18,460 bases of DNA from Clostridiales bacterium UBA4080. GTDB lineage: Bacteria; Bacillota; Clostridia; Lachnospirales; Vallitaleaceae. The translations under genes were made by a program, and so were the position numbers. The stretch covers positions 1-18,460 of the forward strand of contig DFYO01000017.1 in the NCBI GenBank assembly GCA_002381865.1, given 5' to 3'. The notes under the pieces were generated by a model that saw only the letters and a list, made by a program, of their open reading frames with translations, ran no database searches and was not told the DNA's origin. How positions within the stretch are numbered: position 1 is the first letter of the stretch; the number at the start of each line of letters is the position of its first letter. Shown here piece by piece: positions 14,776 through 18,460 of this stretch.

Positions 14776-15486
14776 ATGGGAAACTTTGATAAAAAAATAG
14801 AAAAATTTTGGGAAATGTTTTACACAAATGGAGGATATACAAAGGTGGTAACGGGACTTCAAAACACCTTGTATATAGCATTTGTAGGATTGGCTATAGG
14901 AATTATTATCGGAACTATTATAGCTATCATAGAGGTGTTTCCAAAATACAAAAGGCTGCCTAGAATACTAAATTCAATATGCAGATTTTACGTAGGCTTA
15001 TTTAGAGGGACACCTGTAGTTGTACAGCTTCTCGTAACCTATTATGTAATAATGCCATTGATTGGACTTAATATTCCGGGATTATCAGTAGCGGTACTGG
15101 TTTTTGGATTTAATAGCGGAGCCTATGTTTCGGAAATAATGAGAGGCGGTATTATGTCTGTAGATTCAGGGCAGATGGAGGCAGGTCGTGCTGTGGGGTT
15201 GTCATATAGCGTTACGATGCTAAAGGTGGTTGTTCCTCAGGCAATAAAAAACATTTTGCCAACACTTGGTAATGAGCTGATAGCACTTGTTAAGGAAACC
15301 TCTGTTGTAAGCTTTGTAGGTGCGGCAGATTTATATGTTGCATTTAATTATATAGGAACAAATAGCTATGAGTTTATGGTGCCTTATCTTGTAATGGCAG
15401 CAATTTATATAGTAATTGTTATGATAATAGCTTTATTTATTAAGCTTATGGAAAGGAGTCTGAGAAAAAGTGATCGACGTAATTAA
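14776..15486 (+). CDS. Polar amino-acid ABC transporter permease
   Basis: The 236-residue HisM/GlnP-type inner-membrane permease has TM segments near 26-52, 75-95, 100-118 and 190-226. RGTPVVVQLL (about 78-87) is typical of the polar amino-acid subfamily. The EAA-type coupling loop EAGRAVGLSY...VVVPQAIKNILP (about 136-163) contacts the ATPase. A single permease suggests a homodimer. It probably forms one importer with the preceding lipoprotein and the following ATPase. Its last 17 bases overlap the ATPase start. The ATG at 14776 follows GAGGAA (14764-14769). Substrate specificity cannot be read. Confidence 0.93.
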   Translation: MGNFDKKIEKFWEMFYTNGGYTKVVTGLQNTLYIAFVGLAIGIIIGTIIAIIEVFPKYKRLPRILNSICRFYVGLFRGTPVVVQLLVTYYVIMPLIGLNIPGLSVAVLVFGFNSGAYVSEIMRGGIMSVDSGQMEAGRAVGLSYSVTMLKVVVPQAIKNILPTLGNELIALVKETSVVSFVGAADLYVAFNYIGTNSYEFMVPYLVMAAIYIVIVMIIALFIKLMERSLRKSDRRN

Positions 15487-16294
15487 TTTAAAGAAAAACT
15501 ATGGGAAGCTTGAAGTTCTAAAGGATATTACAATGAATATTGAGCAAGGCGAAAAGATTGCAATTATCGGCCCTTCCGGAAGCGGGAAAAGTACGTTTTT
15601 AAGATGCCTAAACTGTATGGAGGATCCGACAGACGGAGCGATAATCTTTGAAGGTGTCAACATTGCTGATATGCATGTAGATATTAATGTTCATAGACGC
15701 CACATGGGTATGGTTTTTCAGCAATTTAATTTATTTAACAATAAAAAGGTTATTGATAATATTATGCTTGCACCAGTTTATATTCATACCCATGATTTGA
15801 AGTCGAAAATGATTAAAAATTTCTTTATTAAATTGAGAAATATTTTTTCCGCCAACAAAAAACCATTGTATGAAATAAACACTACTAAAGCAGAGATTAA
15901 AGAAGCGGCTAGAGAAAATGCAGTCCGATTGCTAAAAAGAATTGGTCTTGAGGATAAGGCGGAGGTATATCCTTCAACTCTTTCAGGAGGACAAAAGCAG
16001 AGAATTGCAATTGTCAGAGCGCTTGCAATGAATCCAAAGGTAATGCTATTTGATGAACCAACCTCAGCACTTGATCCAGAAATGGTAGGAGAGGTACTAG
16101 AGCTTATTAAACAACTGGCAGACGAAGGAATGACAATGGTAATAGTAACACATGAAATGGGCTTTGCAAAGGAAGTTGCCACAAGAGTATTATTTATGGA
16201 CGAGGGAAGAATTCTGGAGGAAAACACTCCGCAGGAATTGTTTTCTAATCCCCAAAATGCACGCACAAAGGAATTTTTTGCAAAGATATTATAA
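15470..16294 (+). CDS. Polar amino-acid ABC transporter ATPase with helical-domain insert
   Basis: The 274-residue GlnQ/HisP-type ATPase energises the importer. It has Walker A GPSGSGKS (34-41), the Q-loop VFQQFNLF (82-89), signature LSGGQ (171-175), Walker B VMLFDEP (191-197) and switch H228 in VTHEM. It is 25-30 residues longer than typical members. The excess is a basic, hydrophobic stretch at about 104-138 (YIHTHDLKSKMIKNFFIKLR onward), between the Q-loop and the signature helix, where the ATPase meets the permease. GTG at 15470 is used after AAGGAG (15453-15458), overlapping the permease by 17 bases, so the two are probably translationally coupled. No terminator follows before the next genes, so read-through toward the cyclase gene is possible. 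Confidence 0.93.
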   Translation: MIDVINLKKNYGKLEVLKDITMNIEQGEKIAIIGPSGSGKSTFLRCLNCMEDPTDGAIIFEGVNIADMHVDINVHRRHMGMVFQQFNLFNNKKVIDNIMLAPVYIHTHDLKSKMIKNFFIKLRNIFSANKKPLYEINTTKAEIKEAARENAVRLLKRIGLEDKAEVYPSTLSGGQKQRIAIVRALAMNPKVMLFDEPTSALDPEMVGEVLELIKQLADEGMTMVIVTHEMGFAKEVATRVLFMDEGRILEENTPQELFSNPQNARTKEFFAKIL

Positions 16295-16343
16295 AAGAAT
16301 ATTAGGATACCTTAAGCAATAATTTTTGGAAGCACAAACATAT

Positions 16344-16475
16344 ATGAGAATGGGTATTTTGTCAACAGAATATGTTGATAACGGATATTGTCCGGCAGAT
16401 TTTATTGACGAAGATCCACTTCCAATGGTAAAAAGAATTAGCTTTTCAAAAGGAGCTTTAATAAATAAAATATAG
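16344..16475 (+). CDS. Possible small ORF (43 codons)
   Basis: An open frame runs from ATG 16344 to TAG 16475 with a modest ribosome site GGAAG (16328-16332), 11 nt upstream. The product begins MRMGILSTEYVDNGYCPADF and continues with an acidic then basic stretch. Its stop overlaps the cyclase gene's ribosome site AGGTGAT (16474-16480), which would suit translational coupling. I do not recognise it. It could be a real small protein, a remnant of a decayed gene, or chance; an in-frame stop lies a few codons upstream of the ATG. Confidence 0.35.
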   Translation: MRMGILSTEYVDNGYCPADFIDEDPLPMVKRISFSKGALINKI

Positions 16476-16485
16476 GTGATGTATT

Positions 16486-18318
16486 ATGAAATACAGAAGT
16501 CTAAAAATAGTATTGGTGCTTGGTATTTTAATTGCATCCTTAATATATGGGATAGTCCAGAATAATTCTGATAAATCAGACAGAATAGTCCAAAAAGAAG
16601 GCTATACTGACTTAACTAATTGGGATTTTCAAAATGATGGAAATGCAAAGCTTAATACACAGATGGAAATATATTTTAATCAGTTTATTAAACCGGGGGA
16701 ATTTGACAAAGGTCAAAAGCCTTATTTTCTTACCCCACCGGCTAATAGAGGTACCTTTGAAAAGATAAAACCTTTTGAAGAAAGATATTTTTATGCAACC
16801 CTAAGAACTAAAGTCAGAATTAAAGATAACTCTGAAATTATGGGAATAAAATCAAGCTTGATTTTATCGGCCTATAAGATATATGTTGATGGTGTGGAAA
16901 TAGGTGAAATCGGAAAGGTCGGTGTCTCTAAAGCTGAAAGCGCACCCAAATATATGAATTTAGTAGGCTTTTTTCAACCTAAAAGCCAGGAAGTTGAGAT
17001 TGTTATACATGCTTCTGATTTTTATTTGGGAGACTGTCTTGTTGCTCCAATTGAAATAGGTACCGCAAAAGGAATTGCTGACGCAGATAATTATGCTAAT
17101 GGAAAAGAGCTTTTTGTATTTGGAATACTTATTATTATATGTATATATCATTTAGGGCTTTATTATAAAAGAAGAAAGGATAAATCTCCTTTGTTTTTTG
17201 CATTTTTCTGCTTTTTGGTTTCTATGAGGACGCTATTCCTTGGGGAAAGAATAATATTGAAGCTATTTGATATGCCAAGTGAAGTTTATTGGCGACTTGG
17301 GTATCTTACTGCATACCTTGCGCCAATAGGAATTGCAGGATTTTTGTATTATACACTTGAAGGACTTTATCCAAAAAAATTTTATACAATTACCAAATAT
17401 ACTTCGCTTTTCTTTGCTGTAGCTACGCTGATTTTGGAATATCGCTATTATGATTTTCTTTCAATACCTTTTTCGATTTTTATAATAGGCTTGCTGCTAT
17501 ATAGCATTATTAAGCTGGTAATCGGCTATATCAAAAAAATTGAATTTGCAGATCATGTTTTGTTTGGATTTATGCTGATTGGCGTTGCAATTGCCAATGA
17601 TATAATTTATCAATTTGTTTTAATTAACAAAGGTTCAATGGTTCCTTTTGGAGTTGCAGCATTTACGATATCGCAGGCATTTACGCTTGCCACCAAATTT
17701 TCCAAAGCATTCACTACGGCAGAGCAGCTTACAGCCGTTAACGAAGAGATTTTATCTGATTTGAAGAATGCAAATATGACCTTAGAAATGAGAGTTGAAG
17801 AAAGAACCAAAGATCTTACAGATGCTTTGTCAGAGCTTGAGCAGATTACGAATACAGACTACCTGACAAAATTGCCAAATCGAAGATATATGTACGAGAT
17901 GATGAACGAAAGGATTAAAAACAATAGTCCTTTTTATGTAGCGCTTGGAGATATCGATAATTTTAAAACGATAAATGATTATTATGGTCATCAGACAGGG
18001 GATGAATTTCTTGTTATGATAGCACAGCTATTAAAATCGCATATTGACGGAAAGGGAGTGGTATGCAGATGGGGAGGAGAAGAATTTTTAATTGTAGTAG
18101 ATGAAACGAAGAAGGAAAAAGTAGTGTCGATAATAGATAACATAAGAAAAACAATAGAAGAGACTCAGATTGAAACAAAAGAAGGGAAAGTGGGAACGAC
18201 TATGACCTTTGGAATTAGCCGATATACAGAGGATATGATGATTGAACATTGTATTAGCATTGCAGATATTGCCATGTATACAGGTAAAGAAATTGGAAGA
18301 AATAAGGTTGTATCATAA
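16486..18318 (+). CDS. Membrane diguanylate cyclase with 7TMR-DISM-like sensor
   Basis: The 610-residue protein should make cyclic-di-GMP from two GTP. Layout: a TM helix at 7-24, an extracytoplasmic beta-rich domain at about 25-205 (pattern YKIYVDGVEIGEIGKVG, like 7TMR-DISM extracellular jelly rolls), and about seven hydrophobic segments at 207-405. A coiled coil follows at 418-460, then a GGDEF domain at about 462-605. The active-site motif is GGEEF (530-534), preceded by DIDNFKTINDYYGHQTGDEF, so catalysis looks intact. The inhibitory RxxD site expected five residues before the motif is replaced by DGKG, so product inhibition is probably absent. The DISM domain may sense a small ligand or carbohydrate. 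AGGTGAT sits before the ATG. It follows the importer on the same strand; a functional link is speculative. Confidence 0.92.
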   Translation: MKYRSLKIVLVLGILIASLIYGIVQNNSDKSDRIVQKEGYTDLTNWDFQNDGNAKLNTQMEIYFNQFIKPGEFDKGQKPYFLTPPANRGTFEKIKPFEERYFYATLRTKVRIKDNSEIMGIKSSLILSAYKIYVDGVEIGEIGKVGVSKAESAPKYMNLVGFFQPKSQEVEIVIHASDFYLGDCLVAPIEIGTAKGIADADNYANGKELFVFGILIIICIYHLGLYYKRRKDKSPLFFAFFCFLVSMRTLFLGERIILKLFDMPSEVYWRLGYLTAYLAPIGIAGFLYYTLEGLYPKKFYTITKYTSLFFAVATLILEYRYYDFLSIPFSIFIIGLLLYSIIKLVIGYIKKIEFADHVLFGFMLIGVAIANDIIYQFVLINKGSMVPFGVAAFTISQAFTLATKFSKAFTTAEQLTAVNEEILSDLKNANMTLEMRVEERTKDLTDALSELEQITNTDYLTKLPNRRYMYEMMNERIKNNSPFYVALGDIDNFKTINDYYGHQTGDEFLVMIAQLLKSHIDGKGVVCRWGGEEFLIVVDETKKEKVVSIIDNIRKTIEETQIETKEGKVGTTMTFGISRYTEDMMIEHCISIADIAMYTGKEIGRNKVVS

Positions 18319-18385
18319 TTATAAAACGAAAATAAGATGGGGGTACTTCAATTGTTGATAGTAGTAGAGCAATAAAATATATCGC

Positions 18386-18414
18386 TTGACAGCAAATTGT
18401 GAGCGTGCTATAAT
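18386..18414 (+). promoter_or_regulatory. Consensus sigma-A promoter for a gene beyond the window
   Basis: TTGACA (18386-18391) and TATAAT (18409-18414), both perfect, are 17 nt apart. The start would be near 18421. The last 40 bases contain CTGTC/GACAG (18440-18452), a short hairpin at the start of an unseen leader. The downstream gene is outside the window. Confidence 0.8.
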
Positions 18415-18460
18415 TTTTTTAATAGAATATTTTAAAATCCTGTCTTTGACAGTTGTAAGA

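Noticed and set aside
15784..16266. A 160-codon open frame on the minus strand opposite the ATPase gene
   Set aside because: It lies entirely inside a well-supported ATPase gene and has no ribosome site; its serine-rich product looks like a complementary-strand artefact.
18337..18375. A 12-codon open frame (starting MGVLQLL) after the cyclase
   Set aside because: Too short to support, with no ribosome site at a sensible distance.
1..18460. CRISPR arrays, tRNA or rRNA genes, prophage or transposase genes
   Set aside because: No regularly spaced repeats, cloverleaf-type sequence, rRNA signature or mobile-element protein was seen on either strand.

Overview
The window is AT-rich, with ATG/GTG/TTG starts behind strong GGAGG-type ribosome sites. 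It carries the Firmicutes block yaaO-tmk-darA-yaaR-holB-ricT-trmN6-rsmI with abrB on the opposite strand, in the order known from Bacillus subtilis. The absence of yabA and yazA and the protein styles point to a low-GC Clostridia chromosome. I see no phage, transposase, CRISPR array, tRNA or rRNA.

Layout: (1) 1-920 is non-coding. It holds a consensus promoter driving a short, terminated, riboswitch-like RNA (about 237-328), an isolated 16-bp terminator (512-550) and the promoter of the next operon. (2) 921-5560 is a tight three-gene operon of unknown function: a polytopic membrane protein with a long TPR tail, a smaller membrane-TPR protein, and an exported protein with a hydrophobic glycine/alanine-rich segment and a C-terminal KPxIYLY...EWGG domain. 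(3) 5573-12723 is the conserved housekeeping block: a PLP-dependent decarboxylase, thymidylate kinase, the cyclic-di-AMP receptor DarA, YaaR, DNA polymerase III delta', RicT, a tRNA methyltransferase and the 16S rRNA methyltransferase RsmI. A strong terminator after yaaR splits it. (4) AbrB (minus strand) and an unrecognised 69-residue protein (plus strand) are divergently transcribed from facing promoters. (5) 13441-13775 holds a terminator and a long palindromic hairpin that may be a dispersed repeat. (6) 13776-16294 is a polar amino-acid ABC importer (lipoprotein, permease, ATPase). (7) 16344-18318 is a possible 43-codon ORF and a membrane-bound diguanylate cyclase. A consensus promoter near the right edge serves something beyond it.

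The most unusual finding is the importer's binding lipoprotein, which appears circularly permuted. The strand-helix segment that normally ends family-3 solute-binding proteins lies directly after the lipoprotein tether, ahead of the usual N-terminal strand, and the protein stops where that segment would normally begin. Its partner ATPase has an insert of about 35 residues ahead of the signature motif. The orphan riboswitch-like RNA and the TPR/exported-protein operon are the next best candidates for undescribed biology.
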